Below, piece after piece: positions 38,123 through 48,815 of a stretch of 64,000 nt of DNA; positions within the stretch are counted from its first letter, which is position 1; every line of letters begins with the position of its first letter. Made by a program: the position numbers and the translations under genes. Source of the stretch: Mesostigma viride (lineage: Eukaryota; Streptophyta; Mesostigmatophyceae; Mesostigmatales; Mesostigmataceae); the NCBI GenBank assembly GCA_009746045.1, contig RPFO01000131.1, positions 62,001-126,000 of the forward strand, given 5' to 3'. Under the pieces are notes generated by a model that worked only from the letters and a program-made list of their open reading frames with translations, was not told the origin of the DNA and made no database searches.

Positions 38123-39385
38123 TAAGGGTCCAGAGCATAGCGGCAAGTTTCCCTTAATCAAAACAGCATTCTGTCAGGGTGTGGCACTTTTCGGTCAAGA
38201 GCAAACTGCCGTTCCAGGGGTGCAAGTCAATGTTGGATAAACACGGCTGACTGTTGGGATACAGGGCGCAGCCTGCCACCCTAATCGATAATCAGATTAT
38301 TACCACCACAGAGAGAGATAAGATAATTGCTCGGATAGAAAAGCCGAAGTGATGTCAGTTTCAGGCATTCGCAAGCAACGCTGTTGCTTCGGTGTATAGG
38401 AGTGCTCCTGAGGTGCACGTTTGATTCTCATTTTTTCCTCATCGTCGGCGGCTAGTAAGTGCGTGCACTCGTGGAAGCCTTGAAGGTGCGACAGAAATTT
38501 GAATTTGAACACCTAGTAAACATGCAGGCTAATCAGACGCAAAGGTGTTTTATCTATTGGGCCCATGTCCATAACATGGGAATTTTAAGTATCAGCCAGT
38601 CCCTCATTAAATTATACGCAAGGTCAAATTATCGAAAAGTGTTTTCCCTAAGAACTTCCCATTGGTTACTACTAAGGATTCACCCGGAAAAAAGTGTTTT
38701 CGAACGGAAATCAGATCAGGCCCGCGATGAAAATAGTTCTAGTAACCACTGAAATATGGCCCTTGGACATTTCCGGTGAAATGGGTGTTTTTTGTTGTAC
38801 AGTAAGTTAACCCAGGTATGTATATGCGACCATGGTAGCCATTGTACTGTACAGACTACAGTACATCATGAAGTGTCGGCGTCCGGCATGACCGCATGAG
38901 TGTAAAGACCTTACAGGACTGTACAGGACCTGTACAAGACCTTACAGGACTGTATTCATCCCCATGAGTGCATGGAAGACTTCCAGTGGGCTGGGGGCAT
39001 CATTGTTAGGGCCCGGGTCCCATATTTTGTGTTGTTCCGTCGTCAGGAGCCAGTAGCGACGCATGTGGGCCCTTGGACATTTTTTTCGGGGAAATGGGTA
39101 TATTTTATTAGCCAATTATGGCCCTTGGACATTTCAAGTAGTGATACGCTTTTTTACAGTAATCTCTGGGTACATCCAATGATGCAGCCGTACATGTACC
39201 CGCTGAGTATCTTTGTTTCTTGTATGTTTGTGATGGGATGCTGTTCAGTGTCCTGGCCCTCGGCCGTTTCCAAATCTCTGCTGCCCATGTGCGGCGTGGG
39301 CAACAACAACAACAACAACAACAACAACCTGAACAGTACTCATTGCTGCACGTTGCGGCGTGGGAAACAACAACAACAAAACAAC

Positions 39386-39419
<34 letters not shown>

Positions 39420-39903
39420 ACAACAACAAGTCAACAACAACAACAGTAAACAACTGCTTCATCAGGTCACTGGTCAGTGGTCAGTAGTCTCACAGTTGAT
39501 GCCCGGCGTGGGATTCCAGTTTTACTGACTGATTGATGACTACTGTAGCGACTGCTTCAGGTCATTTCAGTTGTGGACGCGAGCTGGGGTCGGGAGGCGC
39601 CACGCCACCGGGCGCCGAACGGCTAAGGTGGCAAAACTAGGAGTTAAACTACCCTGGGTGTACGAAGCGGAGCTGAGCCTGGAAAGTGGAAACAGGCCTC
39701 ACAGCCGCTGGCGAGTATGTGTCTGTGGAACTATCAAGCCACATACAGAGCAAGATCGATGGCCAGAGAGGGCGAACCGTTGCGATGCGAGGCCACCAGA
39801 TCCGACGGTGCAGACAAGCCCCACATTCACCAGGCAGCTGGCGGTAAAGTCTCGTGCACGAAGCGTGAATCGTAATCTTCGCCTCTCCGTTCGGCCAGCA
39901 ACC
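38123..39903. other. intergenic region with CAA repeats and short dispersed repeats
   Basis: (AAC)n runs lie at 39301-39331 and 39368-39430. GGCCCTTGGACATTT recurs at 38758, 39068 and 39119, and ACAGGACTGTA/GTACTGTAC repeats cluster at 38845-38955. No gene is seen. The 5' UTR and promoter of the gene at 39904 must lie at the right end, but no TATA box is obvious. Confidence 0.5.
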
Positions 39904-41582
39904 ATGGCCGCGAAGATGATTTTCGTGGTGGTCGCTATTCTAGCGATCGCCGCGGGCGCGAATGCTGCCACTATCACGCACGTCGACGAGTATGGGTTTG
40001 TGAGGACCAACTGGAACACCGTGTTGGAGCTTCCCCAGTTCAACCCGGCTCTTGGCACCCTTACCTCGACCACGGTGACCATGTTTGGTGAGGTCGTTGG
40101 TACCGCTAGCCTTGAGAACCTGGAGGCCAACCCCATCGAGATCACCCTCAACCTTGCTGCTCGCATTACCGTGACTTACCCAACCTCTTCTGGCCTTGGC
40201 CAGCTTGGCCAGATTACGCCAACCAGGTCTGTTAACGCCACCAGGGCTGGCTATGATGGTACCGGAGACTTCGGAGGTGCTTCTGGTGCGATCTACCCCA
40301 ACCTGAGGGGTTCCGATTCCCAGTCTCAGACCATCACCAACCCCGCTACCCTGAACTCAGTGTTCACGGGTACTGGCAACATCGTTTTCCCGGCCGATGC
40401 CCAGGCTGCCTCCCGGTCGACTGGATCCGGCAACACCTTGGTCGGCTATCAGACTGAGGCTCTCTGCCGCGTCACCGTGATCTACACCTACCAGCCCGTC
40501 GTCGGTTAGTTCACTTCTCTGCAGGCTTTGGGGTCTGGATGTTGGGTTGTCCTGCTTATTGATCTGCTCCTTCATGCCAGAATCGTGCTTTGATTTCTTT
40601 ACTTAACCTACACATGCTGCCTTCGGCGCGTTTTCTCCCTGTTTGACTGCAGTGCCACCCCCTCCTGAGCCATCCATCCGCTCGGACCCTCACTTTGTGG
40701 CTGGCAACGGCCTGAAGTACGACTTCATGGGCGAGGCTGGCAAGACCTACTGCATGTTCTCTGACAAGCTTGTCCACATGAACATGAAGATGATGGGGGC
40801 CAAGAACGATGCTAACCGCAAGGCTACGGTAAGTACCTGCAGGCCATGAAATGTTTTTCTGCCGCTTCTCTCTTGGGTCCTGTCTACAAAGCAGTAAGGT
40901 TAGTACCCGTGCGGCTTGCTTGCGTGAATGGTTTGATCCTTATTTGCATGCTTTTTGGTGCTTTCTTTTCTTGTTGCTGTCACAGTGGATGGAGTCCGTC
41001 AGCATTGCGTACTGGCCATACTACAACATCACCATCTCTGCCGAGTCCCCTGAGGGCACTCCCTTCACTGCTGCCCACGGCACCGTGTCTGTGAATGGCA
41101 AGGAGATGAAGAGCCAGAAGCTGTCCACCATGGTCCGCTGGCACGGTCTGACTGTGACCCGCCGCAAGACCCGCACCACTGTGGCGATCAGCAACCTGCT
41201 GAACGTTGAGTTTGAGGTTGTGCGCGCAACCTTCTGGGAGGGCAAGGAGGGCCCTGGCGCAAACTACCTGAACGTGAAGATTGTTGGCCTGAATGTGACG
41301 GACAACGTCCACGGTGTTCTGGGTCAGACCTTCCGTGAGTCGTTTGATGTGACCGAGGTCAAGGATACCAAGGCCAAGATGGGCGAGGGTGTTATTGCCG
41401 GCAAGGCCTATGACTATGAGGTTTCCAGCCTGGCGGCCACCGACTGCAAGTTCTCTCAGTTCCTGGGCTGGAACAACAAGGAGAACGCTGAGGCTGTTGC
41501 TGCGGCGCTCTCCATGCACAAGTGGGAGGGTGAGGCCGGAGCTGACTCCGACAACCCCAACGCCTATGGCGGTGCCCAGTAA
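39904..41582 (+). CDS. secreted choice-of-anchor E-like / root-cap-like domain protein, complete, 3 exons
   Basis: Exons 39904-40504, 40653-40828 and 40986-41582 join through GT...AG introns of phases 1 and 0 to 457 residues. ATG 39904 has an ideal ACCATGG context and opens a signal peptide (FVVVAILAIAAGANA, cleavage near residue 21). Residues ~22-200 resemble the bacterial choice-of-anchor E domain: ELPQFNPALGTLTSTTVTMF, GTASLENLEA, FGGASGAIYPNLRGSDSQ, FTGTGNI. After a PPPPEPS linker, residues ~209-457 resemble the plant root cap family (Pfam Root_cap): SDPHFVAGNGLKYDFMG, YCMFSDKLVHMNM, WMESVSIAYW. Known root cap proteins are secreted. N-glycosylation sequons occur (NAT, NIT, NVT). The protein probably acts in the wall or extracellular matrix. 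Codon usage and the clean structure indicate an active gene. Domain names are from memory of the families. Confidence 0.85.
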
Positions 41583-42030
41583 ATATCTATATCGGATCCA
41601 CATTTTTTGATAGAAAGTAAAAGGACCATGCAAGTAAGCTTGCTTTTGGGGCATGAGAATGCCTCATTGTGAAGTTTCCAACGCACTTTTACCATCTGGC
41701 TGGATCCATGTTGATGGCTGTTTATATTTTGATATCTTTTTTTTGTTAATGCAAATTTGCTGACTCATGCAGATATGTGTCGTTTTGGAGATTCTTGTGT
41801 GTTAGGCAAGTGATATGGATCTGGCTAGGACACTCGTACCTGGTGGGTAGGTTATTTTTGATGATTTCCTCTGTATTAGCCCGACAATCCGACTAGCATC
41901 TCAGATTAGACTTTCCTCTGTTACACTTTTACACCAGGGTCCCAATGTGACCCAGGTCCACAGTACACCAAGAAAAAAAAACCCAAAATAATTCTACGCC
42001 ATGCACCTGGGTACGCCATGCACCTGGGTC
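41583..42030. other. 3' UTR and spacer
   Basis: AT-rich sequence following the secreted-protein stop codon. No coding frame. A duplicated ACGCCATGCACCTGGGT motif at 41997-42030 marks the junction with the next retroelement. Confidence 0.4.
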
Positions 42031-42450
42031 TACGCCATGCCCCAGCGGCTTGGCCAGCCAGGGCGGCATATTCTGACCTGGCCTGGCCCCGCGGACATTC
42101 CCAAAAGGGTAGGGAAACCTGTCACCAACTACGTTCAGATGTTGCTGGACGACCTAGTGGTCCCAGCCCAGTTTGAGCACCGCATACACTCTCTCTCCCG
42201 TCTTTGGACTGTCATGCAGGACAAGACGCGGTGGAAGAAGATTGTCAAGGCGCACACGCCCGACCCTGTGGGCAAGCCACCTCCCCCCAAGCGGAGGAGG
42301 CGTTTTGATGAGTAGTGTAGTTAGGATTTTCTAGATAGCCTAGCGTTAGTATAGTTCGATTACGCGGCTTCCTCCACCCCATCCATCATGGAATATGTGC
42401 TACATGACCTCCCCACGGAGGCATGTTATAATTTAATTTAATTTAATTTA
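42031..42450 (+). mobile_element. 5'-truncated LINE RT C-terminus with tail
   Basis: The frame reads PQRLGQPGRHILTWPGPADI, VVPAQFEHRIHSLSRLW and PVGKPPPPKRRRRFDE before TAG at 42313-42315. It is followed by the LINE 3' UTR (GATTACGCGGCTTCC, ATATGTGCTACATGA), a CTCCCCACGGAGG hairpin and an (ATTTA)n tail ending at about 42450. Only the last ~95 residues of ORF2 remain. Confidence 0.8.
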
Positions 42451-43229
42451 ATGCACCTGGGTGTTGGCCACCCTGCGCGCGAGGGTCCATCGAAAAGCCG
42501 CCGTCAGGCTTGCCGCGAATATGAAGTGGAAAATCGGGGCAGGCGTACACTGCGGTGTGGAGAACAATCCGACGGTAAGGATCGCTTCATCCAACGGATG
42601 CTGATAGCTTGCCAGTGTTTGTCTGGCGCGGCTCTGAACAAACGGTATTTTCGACACATCTAGATTTCGCCACGGCCGGTGGCGGCGGCCCAGGTGGGGA
42701 GCCGCTTGGCGCCCGGCCTGGTACGGCATGGCGGTGGGGTCGGACGAGGCCGTCGTTCCGGATGGGGTGGCAGTCAGATCCGGATGCCCAACTTAGACCC
42801 TTGTACCAGAACCAGGCCCCCTTGCATGCCGTCGTGTTTCTGCTGGCCGGCATGCGCGCACGTCCTTCACCAATTCTGCTCGACGTCAGCCTTGAATCTC
42901 GGCCGGCCTGCTATAAGTTGTAGGCGGCTGCCAGGGCCCCCTGCCGATCTCCGGCGGTGAGTGAGTGACGGCGGCAGGCGGGCCTTGGAGGTGGGGTCGT
43001 GCGGTTACGGCAGAGCTGCTGCTGCGGGCGCGGCAACGACCGCCGGTGTGTGGCGGGACGTTGACCGCAAGCGGCCGCGGCGTGGTGGTAGGGGCGGGAG
43101 TGCACGGGAAGCCAAAGGGTAGGGTGTAAACTACCCCTGCTCTGGGTGCACAAAGTGCACCTGCACACCACTATGTATTCCAGCACCTACCTAAGCACAG
43201 TCATAGGGGGAGATCAGAATAGGGGGGAA
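42451..43229. other. spacer of unclear origin
   Basis: Begins with a second CACCTGGGTGTTGGCCACCC motif. Contains GC-rich frames without recognisable domains, and at 43115-43180 a short piece of the dispersed repeat seen at 12.2 and 49.9 kb (TACCCCTGCTCTGGGTGCAC). Confidence 0.35.
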
Positions 43230-43885
43230 CCTCACGGTGGTCCTCACGGTGCTCACGTATGGCGCCGAGGCATGGACGCTCATGGACACGCTGGCGGCCA
43301 AGCTAGACGGCACAGTAACCAGGAATCCAGGATGCTCCGTCAGGCCCTGCATGTAGGCCTTTCCACACATAGGTCTTTAGAATCTTTGTACCAGGGCATG
43401 CCTCGCATTTTGGACGAGATTAGACAGCCTAGAGGATAGCATTCGTAGGACATCTTGCTCGCACCAGCCAGGTCGACACCGACCTCGGTCTGGCCGGCCC
43501 CCAGGGGCTTGGCCAGCCAGGGCGTCATATCTTGACCTGGCCTGGTCCCAAGGACATTCCTAAGAAGGTAGGCAAACATGTCATGACCTACACACAGCAG
43601 GTGCTGGCTGACCTAGTGGTCCCAGCTCAGTTTGAACATCGCATTCACTCCCTCTCTCTTGCTTGGACTGCTATGCAGGACAAGAAGAGGTGGAAGACCA
43701 TTGTCCAGGCTCATACGCCCGCCCCTGTGGGCAAGCCCCCTCCCCCCAAGCGGAAGGGGCGCTTTGCTGAGTAGAATAGGTAGGGTTTTCTAGATTAGAT
43801 TAGCTTAGAGTTAGATTAGTTCCGGGTTTCGCGGCTTTCCCCCCCCTCCATCCATCCAGCAAGGGAATATGTGCTACATGATCTC
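43230..43885 (+). mobile_element. degenerate LINE RT copy with tail
   Basis: Fragments of LTYGAEAWTLMDTLAAKLDG, ESLYQGMP and DEIRQ occur in shifting frames. A longer open part follows, with GLGQPGRHILTWPGPKDIPK, VVPAQFEHRIHSLSLAW and PVGKPPPPKRKGRFAE ending at 43774. The 3' UTR then runs to CATGATCTCCC at about 43885, where the next copy starts. This subfamily member differs from the 43.9 and 48.8 kb copies at many residues. Confidence 0.75.
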
Positions 43886-44960
43886 CCACCCCTGACCTGA
43901 TTTATGCGGACGACACCACCCTCAACGCGCGCCCCGAGCACATTCAGACCTGGCTGGACTGTCTGGGCCTGGAGGCGAGGGCGGTGGGGTTGGAGATTAG
44001 TGTCAAAACTGAGGCGATGGTGATTGGGGCCTCCAGCAGACCGCCGCTGCCGCGCCTGCTCGACGGGACGGAGGTCCCGTTCCGCGATCGCTTCAAACTG
44101 TTGGGGAGTATGCTCCCTGACACCGCAGACGATGTGGACACCCGCATCGGCCAGGCCTGGGCCAGGCTCAGTTCGCTCAACACCTACTGGAGCTCGAAGG
44201 GCCTGGGCGAGCACCGCAAGCGCATGCTCTTCAAGGTCCTCGTCCTTACGGTGCTCACGTATGGCGCCGAGGCGTGGACAATCACACCAACACTGGCAGC
44301 TAAGCTAGACGGCACGGTTTACAGGATGCTCCGACAGGTCCTGAACGTAGGGTTTTCCAAGCGCCCGTCATCAGAGTCTTTGTATCAGGGTATGCCTTGT
44401 ATTTCGGACGAGATTAGGCAGCGTAGGATAGCATTTGTAGGACACCTTGCTCGCACCAGCCAGGTCGACACTGCCCTTGGTCTGGCAGGCCCCCAGCGGC
44501 TTGGCCAGCCAGAGCGGCATATTCTGACCTGCCCCTGGCCCCAAGGGCATTCCCAAGAGGGTAGGGAAACATGCCACGAACTACATTCAGATGTTGCTGG
44601 CCGACCTAGTGGTCCCAGCCCAGTTTGAACACCGCATCCACTCTCTCTCCCTTCTTTGGACTGCCATGCAGAACAAGACGCGGTGGCAGAAGATTGTCGA
44701 CGCTCACACGCCCGACCCTGTGGGCAAACCACCTCCCCCCAAGAGGCGGAGGCGTTTTGATGAGTAGTGTAGTTAGGATTTTCTATACTAGATAGCTTAG
44801 CGTTAGGTTAGTTCGATTACGCGGCTTCCTCCACTCCACCCATCCATCAAGGAATATGTGCTACATGATCTCCCAACGGAGGCATGTCATAATTTAATTT
44901 CATTTTAATTTTAGTGATCTCCCAACGGAGTCATGTTATAATTTAATTTAATTTTTTTTA
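43886..44960 (+). mobile_element. LINE RT copy truncated just before YADD, frameshifted
   Basis: Begins at DLIYADDTTL, the RT catalytic motif, and runs through GLEISVKTEAMVIGASS, FKLLGSMLPDTADDVDTRIG, MLFKVLVLTVLTYGAEAW and ESLYQGMPCISDEIRQRR to a frame change near 44530 (LTCPWPQGHSQEG). It then continues as VVPAQFEHRIHSLSLLW and ends PPPPKRRRRFDE at 44767. The 3' UTR ends in CTCCCAACGGAGG plus an ATTT-type tail, and then a second CTCCCAACGGAG plus tail to 44960. The fingers part of RT is missing, so it is inactive. Confidence 0.82.
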
Positions 44961-45063
44961 ATGGGGGGGAAGAACATCATGGCTATGCAAAAGCTAGGGC
45001 ATGCGGCTTCTCAGCAGAGAGTGGCTCTCTGCATGGGCACAGCATAACTAAATAAAGCTAGGC

Positions 45064-45200
45064 ATCATCTGGTGACGCGGTGGCAGAAGATTGTCAAGGC
45101 TCACACGCCCGACCTAGCTGTGGGCAAGCCCCCTCCCCCCAAGAGGAGGAGGCGTTTTGATGAGTAGTGTAGTTAGGATTTTCTAGACTAAGTAAGTAAG
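45064..45200 (+). mobile_element. very short LINE ORF2 3' end
   Basis: Reads TRWQKIVKAHTPD then VGKPPPPKRRRRFDE, stop at 45164-45166, and the start of the standard 3' UTR (TAGTTAGGATTTTCTAGAC), ending in a (TAAG)n run at about 45185-45200. Confidence 0.75.
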
Positions 45201-45319
45201 TAAGTACTTGCGTGTCATGCGCAAAGGCACTGATGCCACGGAGTACTATGCTAATCTCATTAGAAAAATAATTACACAAAAGTCAAATATCGTCTGCATC
45301 ATCCCCCAACCGTTAAGCA

Positions 45320-48297
45320 CTAGATGGGGATGTAATCCTCATCCGAGCTGTCCTCTACTGTAATGGCAGACGAGGCGGTAGTGTAGCGGCTATCCTCAGG
45401 ACCAATAACCTCCACCTGCGGACTTCTACCCTGGCTAGCAACGGGCCGCGGGGCCCGTGGGGAGAAAACAGGAGCATACCCCTCGGGAAGGTGCTTATCG
45501 CAGATGGCAGCCCATTTCTCCTTGTCAATCATGCGGGCGCGGAGTACGGATAGTCCCAGAAGCCCTGCATCTTCAAGCAGTTGTGTCACATAGGTTCGGG
45601 TCGCGCCGCGCCGGTGCCCGGCGCGCGCAAGTTTGCCAGTGGGTTGCGATGGGACAAGGGGACCCTGCCATAGCCGGAGGAGGTGTCTACCTGGTTGGCC
45701 CGTCTTAAGCCCCCCGGCAGGGCCCACATCGGTATTCACCTGGTCTGTGCGGGCAAGATGGCCGGCAAAGAGGAGGCGGCGGTGTCGGATGGTATGGGTG
45801 ACAAGAGGGAGCTCGCAGTAGAGCTCGGCCCGGGTGCGGCGTTCTTGGTAGCGGACGCCGAGGATATGACGGAGCATGCGAGTGACGATGCCGTCAAGCT
45901 GCTGGCTCAGCGCCTAGCTGGTCCAGGGTCCACGCCTCGCAGCCATAAAGGAGGATGCTGAGGACAAGGGCGTTGAACAGAATGCGCTTGCGTCGCTCAC
46001 TCAGGTAGCGACAGGTCCAGAACCTGTCGAGGCGGCGGAGGGCCCGGCCCAGGCCTGGCCAATGCGGGTGTTGATGTCGTCGGCCGTGGAGGGAAGCCAG
46101 CTGGGCACCAAGGAGCTTGAAGCGAGTCGCCGGGGGGACGGGGCTGCCGTCCAGCAAGAGGGTGGGTGGGGCTATCCCAGCAGGGAAGCCGATGGCCATG
46201 ACCTCCGTTTTCTTGCTGATCATAAGCCCCACCGCCCGCGCTTCCAGTGATAAGCTGTCTAGCCACAGTTGGGCTGACTCTGGGGTTTCCACGAGTGTCG
46301 TGTCATCAGCGTAGATCAGATCGCTCAGGCGGTAGGGTGGGTCAACCCCGCCGTAGCTGGCGTACTCCGTGACCTCGATCCCCGGCGGGCGCCCCTCCAC
46401 CCGGGCGAAGCGGGCTTGTGCACGCCGCATAATATAGTCCACCATAATGATGAATAGATATGGGGAGAGCACACAGCCCTGCCACACCCCGGTGTGCAGG
46501 GGGAACGCCGGAGTGACGCCGTCGGCGGTACGGACCTGGGCTTGGGACCCTTCATAGAACTGGCGGATGATCTCAACGATGTACGATGGGACACGGAACA
46601 GGTGAAGGACCACCCACAGGGCGTCCCATACAACCGTATCGAATGCCTTGGTGTAATCCACGAAGATCAATAGCAATGGCAAGAGGCCGGGGGCCAGGCG
46701 GCCCACTTCCTCGATCAGGCGGCGCGCGGTAATAGTGACCATAACACAATTGCGACCAACACGGAAGCCCATCTGGGACTCACCTAGGTGGGGATCGAGG
46801 CTGGCGCGCATGCGGTTCAGCAGGAGACGCATGAAGACTTTCAGCACGCAGCTTTGGACGGGCATACGCCGCGGTAGTAACGCAAACGGTTTTCACCTTT
46901 GCGGAGTGCCTGATCAGAATATACGCTTGGCTGATTTCGTTAGTACCGGCTACGCCCCCTTCTAATAAAGAAGGATCCAGCCGTGTTCAGCCCGTCTCAC
47001 GTTTCGAGACTGAACAAGTCTCGAGTGGACACGTGTGTAGTACTCCTACACACAGATCTCGAGTGATTTATCTGGTACCAAATCCGAAAGGCTTGCATCA
47101 CTCCCCGGAAAGGAGAACTTTTGCGGATGACTGTAGGTGTAAGTTGGCGATGCCATGGTAACCGGAGACGTCCGTCCTATAGTCAGCGAAAGTTGGTGCG
47201 AGAGGTCCCCAGTTCGATTACGGTCGGATTCATTTGCAGATCGCGTTTTTCCGCGTTTTCCGCGGCCCGGCCCTGAACGCAAACGGTTTTCACCTTTGCG
47301 GAGTGCCTGATCAGAATATACGCCGCGGTAGTTGCCGGTATCCGCGGCGGACCCCTTGCCCTTGTAGAGCATGACCCGGACAGCGGTCTTCCAATACGTC
47401 GGCGGGGGGAGGCCATCTCGTAGAATCCGGTTGCAAACACCCCGGAGGAAAGGCTCAAGCTCAGGCATCTTAACCACCTCCGGTGAAATATTGTCCACTC
47501 CCATGGCAGCATCATTGCGGAGGGTGGAGATGGCAGCAGCCCATTCCTGGGGAGTCCACTCGTCGTGGGGGCCGTCCACCAGGGGGCAGGAGAGCGCGGG
47601 TGGGACCAGGTAGTCCGTCTCGCTGGTGGGCGCCTGCGGGGGCTCAATGGGGCCGCCTCGGCTGGCCGCAGGGCGTGCACGGCTGCAGCGGGGTCAAGCG
47701 GGGGGGGCGGGCCAGGGGCCCCTGATAGTTTGGCCTGGGAGCTCAACCAAATCTCAAGGCGTTCACTGGGGGTGCCTGGGATCGGTCAGCCCGTTGCGTT
47801 TCCCGGCGTCCGGTGAGAAGGTCGAGAGAGCGCCAGGCCGCCTTGTGCTGGTTGGCGGCCGTGTGGCGATTGATTTCGGCCGCAAGTGTCTCAACCTCCT
47901 CCGCATGTGCGGCAGTATATGCTTGAGTAAGCCGTTCCTGGTACGGGTACAGGTCCTCCCCGCGGCGGTGGGCCTGCGCTAGCGCCAGCCGGGCGGCAAC
48001 CACCCGGGCGTCGCGCAGGTAGAGCGGGGCTGGTCGAGCGCGGGGTTGCTCGGGGAGAAGCTTAGAGCCAAGCTCCACCGATCGCATGAACAGTTCGTAG
48101 GGTGGCGTGAGATCTACACCGCGATCTGCGTCCAGGTACATCAAAGGTTGCGCGTCCACGAAGGCAGACCTGATTGCATCGCGGCGTATCTCATCCGCTG
48201 ACCACTTCTCCCTGCGCCCACGGACGGGGCGTAAGCAGGTCCAGTCAGGGCGGGGCCGGGGGCGGCGGCGCGCAGGGGCCTGAAGACGTAGGCGCAA
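45320..48297 (-). mobile_element. longest LINE RT copy (ORF2), 5'-truncated, interrupted
   Basis: Minus-strand coding matter from 48297 to the stop at 45320. 48297-47743 is the linker before RT (EKWSADEIRRDAIRSAF, AAWRSLDLLTGRR). 47579-47333 holds the first RT block (AAISTLRNDAAMGVDNISPE, YWKTAVRVMLYKGKG, TGNYRG). After an insertion at 46879-47332 the RT resumes: VFMRLLLNRM, GFRVGRNC, LLLIFVDYTKAFDTV, GVWQGCVLSPYLF, then DLIYADDTTLVETPE with intact YADD, and the thumb and C-terminal parts to 45320. There are frameshifts near 47745, 46865 and 45885. The apurinic endonuclease domain is absent. The C-terminus (TVEDSSDEDYIPI) differs from the PPPPKRRRRFDE class, so it is another subfamily. Confidence 0.82.
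46879..47332. mobile_element. ~440-bp insertion in the RT frame, terminal direct repeats
   Basis: The 15-bp sequence ATACGCCGCGGTAGT flanks the insertion (46864-46878 and 47318-47332), as a target duplication would. Inside, a ~42-bp segment starting AACGCAAACGGTTTTCACCT is present at both ends in direct orientation (about 46879 and 47275). The interior includes a tRNA-like CAGTTCGATTAC box near 47210 with a possible pairing of GTCCGTC (47169) with GGTCGGAT (about 47222), suggesting a SINE-derived part. There is no coding frame of its own. Confidence 0.6.
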
Positions 48298-48478
48298 GGT
48301 TGCTTCTAGACTAGATAGCTTAGAGTTAGTAGGATAGTTCGATTACGCGGCTCCCTCCACCCCACCCATCCATCATGGAATATGTGCTACATGATCTCCC
48401 AACGGAGGCATGTTATAATTTGATTTAATTTTATAATTTTAATCATCTGGTGATCACGTGACGCAGTCACGTGTCTAT
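48298..48478 (+). mobile_element. LINE 3' UTR tail without ORF
   Basis: From TTCTAGACTAGATAGC through GATTACGCGGCTCCC, ATATGTGCTACATGA and CTCCCAACGGAGG to an ATTT-type tail, then a GATCACGTGACGCAGTCACG hairpin facing the AATT run. It abuts the 5' end of the minus-strand RT at 48297. Confidence 0.7.
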
Positions 48479-48615
48479 AATTAATTAATTAATTAATTAA
48501 TTAATTAATTAATTAATTAATTAATTAATTATAATTAAAATTAATTATAATTAAAATTAATTAAAATTAAAATTAATTAATTGATTAATTAATTAATTAA
48601 TTAATTAATTAATTA
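48479..48615. repeat. (AATT)n run of ~135 bp
   Basis: Long AATT tetranucleotide tract with a few ATAATTAAAATT interruptions near 48530-48580; the longest such tail in the window. Confidence 0.95.
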
Positions 48616-48815
48616 ATCATTTGGTGTGTGGCACATCATAGGCACACATGTACATGACTAAATAATGCTAATGCATCAGCTGGTATGGTGCCTTTAGTAG
48701 GCGTACATGTACAAGGCCACGGTGGCTAGGCGCCTAATTAATTAGGAACATATTTGAATTAATTAGGAACATAACTCCGTCGGGAGTATCTGTAGCACAT
48801 AGCCCTGGTTACCGC
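48616..48815. repeat. dispersed repeat between retroelements
   Basis: Contains GGTGCCTTTAGTAGGCGTAC and CATGTACAAGGCCACGG, which recur at 50160-50210, then short AATTAATT pieces and a reversed CTCCGTCGGGAG hairpin at about 48775, an end signature in the minus orientation. Confidence 0.55.

Noticed and set aside
39220-39528. Gln/Asn-rich short protein frames
   Set aside because: They are produced by the (AAC)n runs. There is no start context or conserved segment.
47169-47230. A functional tRNA gene
   Set aside because: There is a plausible acceptor pairing and a B-box-like GTTCGATTAC, but the span is about 61 nt, too short for a tRNA, and the anticodon arm cannot be formed. It is more likely a decayed tRNA-derived repeat.
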